From: an uncultured Dorea sp.
GTDB taxonomy: Bacteria > Bacillota > Clostridia > Lachnospirales > Lachnospiraceae
NCBI GenBank assembly: GCA_910578455.1
Contig: CAJTQA010000020.1
Location: forward strand, 1-55,536
Length of the DNA: 55,536 nt
Direction of reading: 5' to 3'
Made by a program: the position numbers and the translations under genes. Below the pieces are notes generated by a model. That model did not search any database, was not told the origin of the DNA, and worked only from the letters and a program-made list of their open reading frames with translations. Numbering within the stretch: the stretch's first letter is position 1; each line of letters opens with the position of its first letter. Positions 9,699 to 19,474 of the stretch are shown here, piece after piece.

Positions 9699-9727
9699 AT
9701 CATATCTTATTTTAGGGTATGTTTCAA
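9699..9727 (-). promoter_or_regulatory. Promoter of the leuB-ilvD-ilvB-serC-serA operon
   Basis: Minus-strand TTGAAA (9722-9727) and TATGAT (9699-9704) with a 17-nt spacer, about 40 nt before the leuB ATG. Spacing and both hexamers match the vegetative sigma consensus well. The short leader means regulation, if any, is more likely at initiation (for example CodY-type repression) than by attenuation; no operator was confidently identified. Confidence 0.7.
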
Positions 9728-9793
9728 GACTTTAATTTACTAAAATCTTGATGGAAATTCATGTTATATTTTATATAGGATAACTGAAAATGC

Positions 9794-9825
9794 AAAAATT
9801 TCCAACGCATAAAAAACGTTGGAAA
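9794..9825 (-). terminator. Intrinsic terminator of the surface-glycan operon
   Basis: Read on the minus strand just after the wecB stop: a perfect 9-bp stem (arms 9799-9807 and 9817-9825) with a 9-nt loop, followed at once by five T residues (9794-9798). It cleanly ends the 14-gene operon before the leuB promoter. Confidence 0.8.
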
Positions 9826-9841
9826 CTTCTTAATATATTAT

Positions 9842-10984
9842 CTACCTTCTGACACCATGCCCGGCAGTAAAACAGGCAGCGCCGGAAATATACTTTTCCT
9901 GCAAAGCATCCGCAATCCTTTTGCTTGCAAACCCATCCCCATAAGGATTGGATGCCCGGCTCATCCTTGCATAAGCCTCTTTGTCGGTGAGCAGTTCCGC
10001 AAATGACTGATAAATAGATTCTTCCTCTGTACCTACAAGACGCAGCGTTCCTGCCGCAACCCCTTCCGGTCGCTCCGTTGTATCCCGCATGACAAGAACC
10101 GGTTTCCCCAGTGCCGGGGCTTCCTCCTGTATGCCCCCGGAATCTGTTAAAATAAGATAAGACCGGGCAATGATATTATGAAAGTCTATAACATCCAGCG
10201 GTGAGATTATCTTTATATTCTTGCAGTCTCCTAAAATCTCTCTCGCTGTTTCCTGAACAACAGGATTGGGATGTGCCGGAAATACAACCGCAACGTCAGA
10301 AAATTCCTTCGCGGAACGCCGGATAGCCCTCATCATCTGCCTCATGGGTTCCCCGCAATTTTCTCTGCGATGGGCAGTCAGTACGACAAGACGTCTGTTT
10401 CCTGCCCAGTCAAGCAGGGCATGCCTGTAATCATCTCTGACCGTAGTCCTAAGCGCATCAATAGACGTGTTTCCCGTAACCCATATAGAAGAGGCGTCCT
10501 TTCCTTCTTTAAGCAGATTTTCTCTGGCCGTCTCGGTAGGCGCAAAATGGCATGCCGCAACCAGCCCGATCGCCTGCCGGTTAAATTCCTCCGGAAACGG
10601 CGAGTACAGATTATAAGTCCGCAGTCCTGCCTCAATATGCCCCACAGGTATTTCCATATAAAAAGATGCAAGCCCTGCCGCAAACGCCGTCGTCGTATCT
10701 CCGTGAACCAAAACAATCTCCGGTTTTTCTTTTTCCAATACAGCGCATATCTGGCCAAGCATATTAGAGGTCAGCTCAAAAAGCGTCTGAGATTTTTTCA
10801 TTACCGCCAGATCATAGTCAGGACGGATAGAAAAAGCGTCAAGCACCTGTCTGAGCATTTCACGATGCTGTCCTGTCACACAGACTTTTACGTCAAAGCT
10901 GTTCCTCTTTTTCATCTCCAGCGCTACCGGACAGCATTTGATTGCCTCAGGGCGTGTGCCAAAAACGAACAAAACCTTTTTCAT
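9842..10984 (-). CDS. wecB: UDP-N-acetylglucosamine 2-epimerase (non-hydrolysing)
   Basis: Interconverts UDP-GlcNAc and UDP-ManNAc in the cytosol, supplying ManNAc for surface polymers. The 380 residues carry the family motifs GTRPEAIK (9-16), HGDTTTAFA, HIEAGLRT and PFPEEFNRQ, and the C-terminal TDSGGIQEE nucleotide-binding segment. It starts on an ATGA overlap with the upstream glycosyltransferase gene and is the last gene of the operon. With the dehydrogenase at 22302-23516 it makes UDP-ManNAcA. The same enzyme is called MnaA in teichoic-acid pathways. Confidence 0.93.
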   Translation of the reverse strand: MKKVLFVFGTRPEAIKCCPVALEMKKRNSFDVKVCVTGQHREMLRQVLDAFSIRPDYDLAVMKKSQTLFELTSNMLGQICAVLEKEKPEIVLVHGDTTTAFAAGLASFYMEIPVGHIEAGLRTYNLYSPFPEEFNRQAIGLVAACHFAPTETARENLLKEGKDASSIWVTGNTSIDALRTTVRDDYRHALLDWAGNRRLVVLTAHRRENCGEPMRQMMRAIRRSAKEFSDVAVVFPAHPNPVVQETAREILGDCKNIKIISPLDVIDFHNIIARSYLILTDSGGIQEEAPALGKPVLVMRDTTERPEGVAAGTLRLVGTEEESIYQSFAELLTDKEAYARMSRASNPYGDGFASKRIADALQEKYISGAACFTAGHGVRR

Positions 10985-13251
10985 AATACGATAACCTTTC
11001 CTTCATAGTCTGAAAGATGCCTGGTAATCTCATTTGACGGAGAGTAGACATAAATATATGCAAAATTACGCACAGCAAGATATTCCCTGATTGCGTCATA
11101 CTGGACAGATATGATCTGCACGCCGTCATATTCCGAATACGGAAGATACCTTGGGCAGTCTCCCGCTTTCAATACTTCCAGATTTTTTTCTTTCGCAAAC
11201 TCATGAAGTCCTGCAAGTTTATCAGGCAAATTATAGTCCGGATAATCCTCCGTGATCAGAAGAGACTCTTTCACTGGGAACGGTGCCGGAACTAATGAAT
11301 CAGGGGCAGAGACATACATGCTTTTCAGTGTCACGCTGGATTTCCCCCGCATTCTGAAAATAAGCTTAAAAGTCTTTGCATGGTCGCTGATACGCAGCAG
11401 CGTAAAACCGTCCAATGCAAAATTCAGAAAATCAAGTTTTCTCCCTTCTGCATCATAATACTCAATCTGGCATCGCACATTCCCGGACTTTTCCGACACC
11501 TCCGTAAAGAACCCGATACGGCTGCCTGATGAATAATCCGATATGTCGTAATTTTTCTCCGTCCTGAGCCAGACGATCTCGTCATCATCTGTTTCACGCA
11601 CCAGTTTCAGCTTTCCCCCATCCCATGACTTTTCTACAAGGTCGGATTTCTGAATGATAACTTCCCTGTATAGCTCCTCCGTGGAAAAAGGCCTGCTTTT
11701 ATGTAAAGCTACCGGCAAAATCCGGTCTGTATAAGCGTAAATCTCCTCAAGCGGAATCCCTGTATTTATTTCTATATCTTCCGCTTCTGCACACTCCGCC
11801 TCATTCTCACAATAGTTGAACTCATCCAGCGACAGGATTGTCTTCTCCGGATGAAACATAGGCAGCTCATCCGTTCTCATTCCTTCATGGAAACAGTCTC
11901 TCCTCGCCATCTGCCTTCTCAGTTCAACCGGTTCCTTTACACGGATATAAGCCTTATCATGGTACAGCAATCTTCCGCCGGAATAATATGCCCCTTTCCC
12001 TATCACCGGATCAGACGCAAACCGTGTAGCGAGCGCCAGATCCATCAGATAATTTTTCCCATAATAATCCTGAGGCGAAAACACCGTGACAAAGTCAAAG
12101 GACAGCTCCGCAAGCTCTGCCGGGGAATCCGCAACAAACAGCCGTTTTCTCTCATACGTCTGTTTTTCAAACATTTCCCGTACCCGCTCAGCATCCTCAA
12201 AGCACACAACAAGGATTTCCGGCAAAGGCTGCTTTACGCTCCTGCCAAGCACCTTGTCCGCGATCCTCTCCAGCCTGTCTTCATACAGATGGCCGCTCAG
12301 CACATGCCTGAGCCCTGCAAGACGGTATCTGCGGTAATCCGCCTCCGTTTTGCAAAAAGTTTCAATCCGTTTTTTCATGCGTTCTTTATTATCTGTCGCA
12401 ATCACAAGATCTCCGAAAAACACCTCAAGCCCCCGGCTGTAATTGCTCACAGTAACCGTATTGCTGGCAAGCAGCTCAAAAACACGCCTCGCAAACATAA
12501 ACCCCGACTGCACCATAGAGGTCAGATTTATCCCGTATCTGTAGCCTTTATATGCCCGTGTGATCTCGCTGTAATGAAGGCCTCCAAGAATACATTCCTG
12601 CAATTCTTCCGGAAAATAATAATTTTGGACAACAGGACTTGCGACCGAGGTCGTCTGAGTGTTCGTATCCGTCTCCCCCTTTTTATAATTCCGGTCATAA
12701 ATATCCAGGCCATACTCCTTAAAAAACGGCGCAAGCTCCATAAACACCCTGGAACGCTCCTGATACTTCACATAAAAAGAACCCGCAAAGCAAAACTTAT
12801 CCTTCCGCTCATACTCCTCAACCGGGTTATGCTGCAAAGGCTGCGCCGCAAAAGGCAGATAATGCACATTGCCATGGCCTAAATGGGCCTTATACAGTTC
12901 AATGCAGTCTGCATCCGTTGTAAACACATAATCCGCCAATGCCGCGGTGCGGATAAATACCCCAAAATGCACCGGGTCTTCTTTTGACCAGAACGCTACC
13001 GGAATATTCTTCTCATGGCAGTATCCTGTCAGCGCAGTTATCGCCTCCATATTGTCGTGAAGTTTAAAACGCCACAGATTATCCTTTCCCCTCCAGACCG
13101 ATTCGATAAAAAGCAAGTCCGGTTTAAACCCGTCAATCTCGTCTCTGAAATTATCCGGCGTCACCTGCATCAGATCACATTCCGGCGCAAAACAGTAATA
13201 GGTGAACTCGTCCATAATTGCGGCAACTTTTAATTTATTATTCTGATCCAT
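10981..13251 (-). CDS. CgeB-like glycosyltransferase, multidomain
   Basis: A 756-residue protein whose N-terminal part (about 1-335) resembles CgeB/spore-maturation-type GT-B glycosyltransferases, including the donor-site region around residues 240-300 (ELLASNTVTVSNYSRG followed by an acidic-rich stretch). Residues about 345-430 look like a degenerate second transferase-like fold, about 540-660 is beta-rich, and about 690-756 is a short alpha/beta tail. It overlaps the methyltransferase gene before it by 14 bases and wecB after it by 4, so it is co-translated with the sugar-nucleotide genes. Donor and acceptor are unknown. The group-1 transferase assignment is good; the other domains are uncertain. 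Confidence 0.7.
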   Translation of the reverse strand: MDQNNKLKVAAIMDEFTYYCFAPECDLMQVTPDNFRDEIDGFKPDLLFIESVWRGKDNLWRFKLHDNMEAITALTGYCHEKNIPVAFWSKEDPVHFGVFIRTAALADYVFTTDADCIELYKAHLGHGNVHYLPFAAQPLQHNPVEEYERKDKFCFAGSFYVKYQERSRVFMELAPFFKEYGLDIYDRNYKKGETDTNTQTTSVASPVVQNYYFPEELQECILGGLHYSEITRAYKGYRYGINLTSMVQSGFMFARRVFELLASNTVTVSNYSRGLEVFFGDLVIATDNKERMKKRIETFCKTEADYRRYRLAGLRHVLSGHLYEDRLERIADKVLGRSVKQPLPEILVVCFEDAERVREMFEKQTYERKRLFVADSPAELAELSFDFVTVFSPQDYYGKNYLMDLALATRFASDPVIGKGAYYSGGRLLYHDKAYIRVKEPVELRRQMARRDCFHEGMRTDELPMFHPEKTILSLDEFNYCENEAECAEAEDIEINTGIPLEEIYAYTDRILPVALHKSRPFSTEELYREVIIQKSDLVEKSWDGGKLKLVRETDDDEIVWLRTEKNYDISDYSSGSRIGFFTEVSEKSGNVRCQIEYYDAEGRKLDFLNFALDGFTLLRISDHAKTFKLIFRMRGKSSVTLKSMYVSAPDSLVPAPFPVKESLLITEDYPDYNLPDKLAGLHEFAKEKNLEVLKAGDCPRYLPYSEYDGVQIISVQYDAIREYLAVRNFAYIYVYSPSNEITRHLSDYEGKVIVL

Positions 13252-14518
13252 AGTCCTGCTCCCTGTCTCCGGGCATATAAAGCGGCTGTGTGAGAATCCG
13301 GTAATCCTTATGTTCCCTATCGCTTTTTTTCACATAAATTGCCACCCAATACATCCCCGGCGCTTTCAATTCCCACTCATAATGCCTTTCCCTTTGATAT
13401 CGGGATCTCTCTATGCTCTCTCCTCTTCTCATTAGATGAAAAGCAAAATCAAGCTCCTCATCTGAAGACACATCAGCAATATCTATTTCCAAAATATTTC
13501 CCTTGCGGCACAGGGCAAAAGAAATCCCATACTCATCTGAATCCGATTTAGAAGTACGTTCGCAAACTTTTACAAGCGGCTTTAAAACCCGCTCCTGCCT
13601 TTGTGCAAAACCTCCCCAGAAATTTGTCATATATTTCCATGCAAGCTCCGATGCTTCCAAATGCTCAAGGTCGTACACAAGCTGCTTTTCAAATACTTCC
13701 AGGGCAGCATATAATTTTTGTGCATAGACAGCGGGAAAATCCTTTTCATTCTCGTGAATTTTTTGTTTTACAGTTTCCAGCCCGGCACAGACATCCTTTT
13801 TCGTTTCTTCCCATCCTGCATATCCAGGATAATTTATCAAAGCAATCTTTCCGAATCCAAAATACTCAAATAAAGCGCGGTAATATTCATATTGCCTGTA
13901 ATAAATGCTTCTTTCATAGGACTCCCTGCCCGGAATAAGCGTCTGCCATAAAAGCGGCGCCAGCAAGCTGATCCCGCAGCACCCCGTATGCCCCTCCCTG
14001 GCGGCAAAACGAAAATCGCTGCCATTTGGTATTACAAAATAAATCACACATTTCTCATTCGCAACTTTTTCCAGATTGCTCAGCAGCTGAACGGTATCAT
14101 ATACATGTTCAAAAACATCATTCACAATAATCAGATCGAAATAATCATGGGGCAGCTTTTCAAGGAACTCCGGAGACGTGGCATCCGTGCGTACAAAGTC
14201 ACAACTTCCGCCATCATATGCCTCGCCCTTATTATTAAGCGTTGCCAACTCATAGAGTGCATTTGATATCTCCACCCCATAGCAGCATGCACCCTTGCGG
14301 GCAGCTTCAATCGAAAAGCCCCCGTATGCACACCCTACATCAAGAATTTTAAGTCCTGTCATGGAAAAACCATACGCTTCAAACACTCCAATCGCATCCT
14401 GACCCCGGCTGTTCGTGGAGGCGCCGAAATTATAATGCTGCAAATCTATCCCTGATAATTCTGATTGGTCTGAGCAATTATACTTTTTATTTAAAGCGGC
14501 AATAAAATCGTGATACAT
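13238..14518 (-). CDS. SAM-dependent methyltransferase with C-terminal beta domain
   Basis: Class I methyltransferase of 426 residues. SAM motif I is ILDVGCAYG at about 58-66, the acidic end of strand 2 is GVEIS at 81-85, and FDLIIVNDVFEHV at 127-139 is motif IV/post-IV. Residues about 240-320 are helical, and about 330-415 form a beta-rich tail that resembles an immunoglobulin-like accessory domain. It most likely methylates a sugar or sugar nucleotide, given the neighbouring glycosyltransferase with which it overlaps. A hypothetical lipid or protein target cannot be excluded. Confidence 0.7.
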   Translation of the reverse strand: MYHDFIAALNKKYNCSDQSELSGIDLQHYNFGASTNSRGQDAIGVFEAYGFSMTGLKILDVGCAYGGFSIEAARKGACCYGVEISNALYELATLNNKGEAYDGGSCDFVRTDATSPEFLEKLPHDYFDLIIVNDVFEHVYDTVQLLSNLEKVANEKCVIYFVIPNGSDFRFAAREGHTGCCGISLLAPLLWQTLIPGRESYERSIYYRQYEYYRALFEYFGFGKIALINYPGYAGWEETKKDVCAGLETVKQKIHENEKDFPAVYAQKLYAALEVFEKQLVYDLEHLEASELAWKYMTNFWGGFAQRQERVLKPLVKVCERTSKSDSDEYGISFALCRKGNILEIDIADVSSDEELDFAFHLMRRGESIERSRYQRERHYEWELKAPGMYWVAIYVKKSDREHKDYRILTQPLYMPGDREQDYGSE

Positions 14519-14521
14519 CTG

Positions 14522-16507
14522 TTATACATCCTTTCCTGCCCCATTCTTTTTTTTGCATACATACCAGCAGCACGACATTTCACTGGGGGCATCATACTTT
14601 TCAAACGCATGGACCTCCGCAAAATAGCGCATCAGCAGATGATAAAAATCTCTCTCACCGTAATGTCGGTATGTGCCGACACGGTATGTGTCCATCGTCT
14701 CCTGCCCATACCACGCAGCCGGTTCCTGGTCGATGGTCGTGCACATCCCTCCGCTGCCCATCACCCATACAATAAACAGCCCATTACCTTTTAGGACACG
14801 GCATACTTCCGCCAACGCAGCATTATCATCGTACACATGATTGAGTACGCAATTGGCAAATACAATTTCGAAAGATTCTGACTCTACCTGAGGCATATCG
14901 CACAAGTCCGCAACAATATCCGGTTTCACCTGAGGACGTACATCTAAAGTCGTAATATTTTTTGCCCCCGTCTTTTCAAAGAAAATCCTTTCCGGCCTGC
15001 TTGGCGAAACATGCAGAATCCTCTTGGAGAGAAGTTCCGTTCCAAGATTCTCTGAGAAAAGCAGAGGAATTGTCCGATTACGCTCCACAGAACCGCACCC
15101 CTCACAGTAACGCGGCCGTTTAGAATTAAACGGAACAAATTTATTGCCTCCGCAAATACTGCAGGCCGGATATTCTTTATCCTCTTCGTTCCCGTTTTCG
15201 ATATCTGGCAGTGGCTGCGCGATATCTATGTAATCTTCAAATTCCACAAATCCTATCTCATGTAAACTATCGCGTATTTCCGGAAAACGTGTATTTGCGA
15301 TTACAAGCACATAATCTTTATCCCTTGATAGCTCCGCCTCCTCAAATGTCTTCACCGGCTTTCTGCGCCACAATCTTTTTTTATCTGCATCTCTCGAAAT
15401 ATAAAAAGCTGCATCAAGCTGCTGCGACAGATTCCATATACGCATAACCCTGCCTTCAATCCAGCCTTTTCCCCAGATAATTATCCTCCGCCCTCTTGCC
15501 TTCTCCTTGATAAAGCTTTCAATCCGCTTAAACTTTTCCCTGCTTTCCCGCTGCTCATGCAGGGAAAATACTGCGTCAAAATCTATTGTCTTTGAAAAAT
15601 GTATTTCTTCCGCCGTGACAGCCTGCGCTGCAGTAATAAATTCATACTTCCCTTTAAAATGAGCAAGAAAGCGGTCAAAAAATTCTGCTGCGTAAATATT
15701 GGGCCTGTCCATATATCCGCTGCTTTGGAAACGCTCCTTTTCATAACAGAAAGACCAGCTGTGCATGACCATTGCCGCAAGCGTATTCTTTCCATAGCAG
15801 TCATAAAATTCCCGGAATACCTTTTCATATTCTTTCAGGCATGGCTCTAGATCAGCCTCTTTTACAGGATACAAATGAGCCTCATTAAAATTAAGTACTT
15901 TTGAGGCAATGCCCTCTTTTTCCGGCAGTACCGCTACAGGCAGCTCGAACAGCCCGTTTTCAAATACAAACTGTCCATTCATCGGTTTTTCCACTGGACG
16001 TATATAATTATAGCTGGCATCAGCCGCAACTTTCTTTTCTTTCAGTTTCTTTAAAAGCGCTTTTCCGACGCGGTACTCCCCGCCCCTGAATACAATCGGT
16101 TCTCTGTCTGTGCATTTGCGGTACTGTTCCAGACAGTAATCAACTAAAAACTCAGAGACAGCCTCATCTTCATACCATGTATAATAGCTTTCTGCCGCCT
16201 CTGGGAAACGATTTCGCACCTGGTTTTCCAGTAGGTTATAGTGGCAATGTATCTGAAGGTCATGCCCCCGTGACGCTATATATCTTCCTGCCTGTATAAT
16301 GTCCTCTCCATAAAGCTCCGTTTCTGCAAAATCAAGGAAAAAGGTCAATTTGACCTGATGCTTGTCCGCAATGTCCATCATCCTGCCAATGCCCCATTCC
16401 TCACCGTTAAAACGTCCGTAGATCAGGCTGTCTACATGATGCGCCGGCGCGCGCAGCGCCAGAGCTTCCACATCTACCGTCAGCATGCATTTGGGTTTTT
16501 TAGCCAT
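14522..16507 (-). CDS. Polysaccharide deacetylase-like / Rossmann / zinc-ribbon methyltransferase fusion (copy A)
   Basis: A 661-residue four-part fusion. Residues 1-300: divergent NodB-type domain with TVDVEA (D12, E14), GHDLQIHCH (H82, H87, H89), FRGGEYR near 140-146 and MHSW (H249), so the metal and base positions are kept. Residues about 339-430: a small Rossmann-like domain starting IIIWGKGWIEG, similar in style to PglD N-terminal domains. Residues about 449-474: a four-cysteine zinc ribbon (C449, C452, C468, C471). Residues about 495-640: class I methyltransferase. ATG 16507 was chosen for its AAGGAGA site; an in-frame extension upstream is unsupported. Paralogue of 20312-22243. Substrate unknown. 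Confidence 0.72.
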   Translation of the reverse strand: MAKKPKCMLTVDVEALALRAPAHHVDSLIYGRFNGEEWGIGRMMDIADKHQVKLTFFLDFAETELYGEDIIQAGRYIASRGHDLQIHCHYNLLENQVRNRFPEAAESYYTWYEDEAVSEFLVDYCLEQYRKCTDREPIVFRGGEYRVGKALLKKLKEKKVAADASYNYIRPVEKPMNGQFVFENGLFELPVAVLPEKEGIASKVLNFNEAHLYPVKEADLEPCLKEYEKVFREFYDCYGKNTLAAMVMHSWSFCYEKERFQSSGYMDRPNIYAAEFFDRFLAHFKGKYEFITAAQAVTAEEIHFSKTIDFDAVFSLHEQRESREKFKRIESFIKEKARGRRIIIWGKGWIEGRVMRIWNLSQQLDAAFYISRDADKKRLWRRKPVKTFEEAELSRDKDYVLVIANTRFPEIRDSLHEIGFVEFEDYIDIAQPLPDIENGNEEDKEYPACSICGGNKFVPFNSKRPRYCEGCGSVERNRTIPLLFSENLGTELLSKRILHVSPSRPERIFFEKTGAKNITTLDVRPQVKPDIVADLCDMPQVESESFEIVFANCVLNHVYDDNAALAEVCRVLKGNGLFIVWVMGSGGMCTTIDQEPAAWYGQETMDTYRVGTYRHYGERDFYHLLMRYFAEVHAFEKYDAPSEMSCCWYVCKKKNGAGKDV

Positions 16508-16532
16508 TATTATTTCTCCTTGTGTCATTGTA

Positions 16533-18086
16533 TTAATGTTTTTCCCGCTTCCTGTCCACCGTAATAACTGCAGTAATTTCACCTTCTGTAGAATTTTCTG
16601 CAATTGTATCTAGCAATATTGTAGGTTCAATCTCTGTATACTGTTTAGACAGAACCCCAAAATTCATCGTTGTTACAATTGGGGTTTTCTCTGATGTTAT
16701 TTTATATTTGATGTTATATTCTCCGATACTTGTTTCAAATGTCCGTTTAGAAACTGTAAATCTTGATATGTCAAGAAATTCCTTTGGGAGCACAAACCTC
16801 TGACGCATATTTTGGGGTGCCGTGCAGATCCAGCTGTCACATACTTTTATATGTTCGGGCTGTACAATAATATTACGGCGCACTTTAATCGCACCGTTAT
16901 CCATTTCATAGCATCCAGATATATGACAAGTTATTCCATCAAAGTCAAACTCCTCTATCTCAGAAAAACCTCGTCTGCTCAAATATTTTCCCAATCCTAA
17001 TTCGTCCGCAAACAGCGGAAATATACCGCTGTGCCCACTACTGGTGCGAAGATACCGATTGACAGGGTTAAACCGGTCATAATTATATTGCCCGGCGTCC
17101 AATACAAGGTCAAAATCCTGAAATCTCGCAGTAATAGATGTATCATCAACATGTGTATGGCTTTGCAATGCTGCTTTGCACTTAAATGTCAGATACATAT
17201 TACCCGTTTTAACTACGCAAATACCTGCTTGTGGATATAATGCGGAAATATCGTTATGATTATTGAAAAATAACTCTCTGCCATCCCCAATAATAGGATA
17301 ACTGCCGTCACTATGTGCAAAAGAATACAAGACTTGCTCAACACGCTCAAGTCTCTCTCTAAGCGATTCTAACCCAGATATATGATATGCATCACAAAAT
17401 CTTAATATTTCCCGATACTCAATTATATTATGTCTGAAATACAACAAACTTCCTTCATTGTTGAACCCGTCATTATAAAAAGCAACGCCAAATAATTTTT
17501 TTACCCGTTCCACCGCATGCATTTTCCATTTTTCCGCTTCATCCAACGTTCCAAATAACACCGCCAGATGTAGTAATGCTAAATCAGTAAATAACCCGTG
17601 ATTATTATCATCATAATAATTCTTATCATCGTTACAGTAATCCGCATACTTATATAAATGATTTATAATTTTGTTTTTCAAAGATTCATCATAGGGAACA
17701 GAGGAAAAAGATTTGATGAACATTAATGTCTGAGCATGAACAATCATATCATCCTCTTTAACCGGCACAAACATACCCCGTTCACAGCAATCGAAAAACT
17801 GTCTGACAATTTCCAAAAATTTTTGTAAAAGTTTTTTATCGCCTTTTTTACTGTATACAGTCAACAACGCTGATAAGTAATCCATTGCAAACAAATATTC
17901 CCGATTCACAATCGCGTCAACATCAAAAACAGTATCAAAAATATTTTCTGTAGTCGGCTCAAAATAAATGTCTGAATAAAGATATACTTTATTTTTAAAT
18001 AAATTCTCTGTAATTATCAAACAAGAATCTAACTTTCCTGCACGATCCGAAAAATATTCCATTTGGCATATCTGAAAATCTTTCAT
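16533..18086 (-). CDS. Heparinase II/III-like protein
   Basis: A 517-residue protein with an N-terminal helical (alpha/alpha toroid-like) half and a C-terminal beta half, as in alginate-lyase/heparinase II/III proteins. The hallmark SHTHVDD segment (H310, H312, D314) followed by LVLDAGQYNYD is present, along with NNHG around 162-164. No signal peptide is seen, so it probably acts inside the cell or has a non-lyase role, as for heparinase-like proteins in other glycan-synthesis loci. ATG 18086 is favoured by AGGAG seven bases upstream; an earlier in-frame start exists. The gene is visibly more AT-rich than the biosynthetic genes on either end of the window. Confidence 0.72.
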   Translation of the reverse strand: MKDFQICQMEYFSDRAGKLDSCLIITENLFKNKVYLYSDIYFEPTTENIFDTVFDVDAIVNREYLFAMDYLSALLTVYSKKGDKKLLQKFLEIVRQFFDCCERGMFVPVKEDDMIVHAQTLMFIKSFSSVPYDESLKNKIINHLYKYADYCNDDKNYYDDNNHGLFTDLALLHLAVLFGTLDEAEKWKMHAVERVKKLFGVAFYNDGFNNEGSLLYFRHNIIEYREILRFCDAYHISGLESLRERLERVEQVLYSFAHSDGSYPIIGDGRELFFNNHNDISALYPQAGICVVKTGNMYLTFKCKAALQSHTHVDDTSITARFQDFDLVLDAGQYNYDRFNPVNRYLRTSSGHSGIFPLFADELGLGKYLSRRGFSEIEEFDFDGITCHISGCYEMDNGAIKVRRNIIVQPEHIKVCDSWICTAPQNMRQRFVLPKEFLDISRFTVSKRTFETSIGEYNIKYKITSEKTPIVTTMNFGVLSKQYTEIEPTILLDTIAENSTEGEITAVITVDRKREKH

Positions 18087-18124
18087 ACATAATCTCCTCT
18101 TAAGCCTATCATTTCCCATAGCTG

Positions 18125-19441
18125 TTAATAAGTTTTGGCTTTCGGCCAGCTGCCTGATTTTAAAACATCACAATAATCACAATTCTCTAAAAAACCTGCT
18201 CTTTTTAATTTCTCACGAATATCTGAAAAAATCAGTTGTGTACATAAAATAACATAATGTTTTTCAGGAGTAATCTCTGATTCCTCAAAAGTTACCACTG
18301 GTCGCCCCCGCCAGTTTCTATTAGATTCTGCATCTTGTGAAATATAAAATTTTACACCGAGCAATGTGAAAATATCCTGAGTTTCAACAATTTTATTTTC
18401 TATTAAGCCCTTTCCCCAAACAACAATCTGTCGGCCAGCAGCCGTTTCCCGTATTTGCCCTGCCAAATTTTTCAATTTCCATGATTCCATGACGGAATAT
18501 AATGAAGATACTTCTGAAAATCCCATTTTTTTTGAAAAATATCCATTTTCCAACTGCACCGCCTGCGATGCAGTAATAAAATCAATCTTATTGCAAAACA
18601 GCGCTAGAAACCGCTCAAAAAGCTCTGCGGCATGCCTGTTCGGCCTATCTAAAAACCCTTTTGTCTGATATCTCTTTGCATCATAGCAAAAAGACCAGCT
18701 ATGCATCACTAGGCTTGAGACAGCATCCGCCCCATAATATTTGTAAAAGTCCCCCAAAAAATTTTCATACAATCTCAAAATCAGCTCTATATCGCCTTTA
18801 ACCGTTGGGTACAATAACTCAAGGTTGAAGTTTAACGTATGTACAGGACTCTTCCCCGGCAAAACGGAAATCGGCAGCTCAAGTATTCCATTCTCAAAAG
18901 CAAACTGTTTTGTTATCGGCAGCGGATTCGGCCGCAGACAATTATAACTTGCATCTGCCGCAACTCCTCTTTCTTTCAGTTTCCTAAGAAACGCTGTCCC
19001 GAAACGATACGCCCCGCCCCGAAAAATAATTGGAGCCTTATCTGTGCATTTATGATATTGCTCTAAACAATACTCCACCATAAAGTCTGATATTTCATCG
19101 TCTTCATACCAGTCCGGATACCGTTTATGTATATGCGGAAATTTCTTATTTACTGTTTCAATAAAGCAGTCGGCATGACAATGTATTTGCAGATCATGCC
19201 CCCTGCACACAATATATTTTCCAACGTTTATAATTTCATCTCCATAATATTCCATTTCCGCAAAATCCAGGAAAAAGGTCATTTTAACGCCATATTTATC
19301 GGCAATATCCATCATCCTGCCAATTCCCCACTCCTCACCGTCAATACGGCCGTATACTAAAGTGTCTATAAATTTGTCTGGGGCGCGCATAGAAAATGCT
19401 TCTGTATCCACTGTCACTATTAATTTAGGTTTATTTACCAT
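18125..19441 (-). CDS. Polysaccharide deacetylase-like / Rossmann protein without methyltransferase (copy B)
   Basis: A 438-residue paralogue of the fusion proteins at 14522-16507 and 20312-22243, but stopping after the Rossmann-like domain. The deacetylase-like part keeps TVDTEA (D12, E14), GHDLQIHCH (H82, H87, H89), FRGGAYR and MHSW. The Rossmann part (about 340-432) begins IVVWGKGLIEN. The methyltransferase half appears to be supplied by the separate gene immediately upstream in the operon (19475-20290), which has its own Rossmann domain plus methyltransferase. 38 bases separate it from the heparinase-like gene. Substrate unknown; amidohydrolase chemistry on a sugar intermediate is plausible. 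Confidence 0.7.
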   Translation of the reverse strand: MVNKPKLIVTVDTEAFSMRAPDKFIDTLVYGRIDGEEWGIGRMMDIADKYGVKMTFFLDFAEMEYYGDEIINVGKYIVCRGHDLQIHCHADCFIETVNKKFPHIHKRYPDWYEDDEISDFMVEYCLEQYHKCTDKAPIIFRGGAYRFGTAFLRKLKERGVAADASYNCLRPNPLPITKQFAFENGILELPISVLPGKSPVHTLNFNLELLYPTVKGDIELILRLYENFLGDFYKYYGADAVSSLVMHSWSFCYDAKRYQTKGFLDRPNRHAAELFERFLALFCNKIDFITASQAVQLENGYFSKKMGFSEVSSLYSVMESWKLKNLAGQIRETAAGRQIVVWGKGLIENKIVETQDIFTLLGVKFYISQDAESNRNWRGRPVVTFEESEITPEKHYVILCTQLIFSDIREKLKRAGFLENCDYCDVLKSGSWPKAKTY

Positions 19442-19474
19442 AACCGTTTCCCTTTAGCCCTCACATTTCAGAAT

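Noticed and set aside
9659..9841. T-box or leucine attenuator before leuB
   Set aside because: The leader from the predicted start to the ATG is about 35 nt, and the hairpin at 9799-9825 belongs to the upstream glycan operon.
11851..12882. 343-codon plus-strand open frame opposite the CgeB-like gene
   Set aside because: Composition is that of an antisense shadow (rich in Arg, His, Ile runs) with no recognisable domain.
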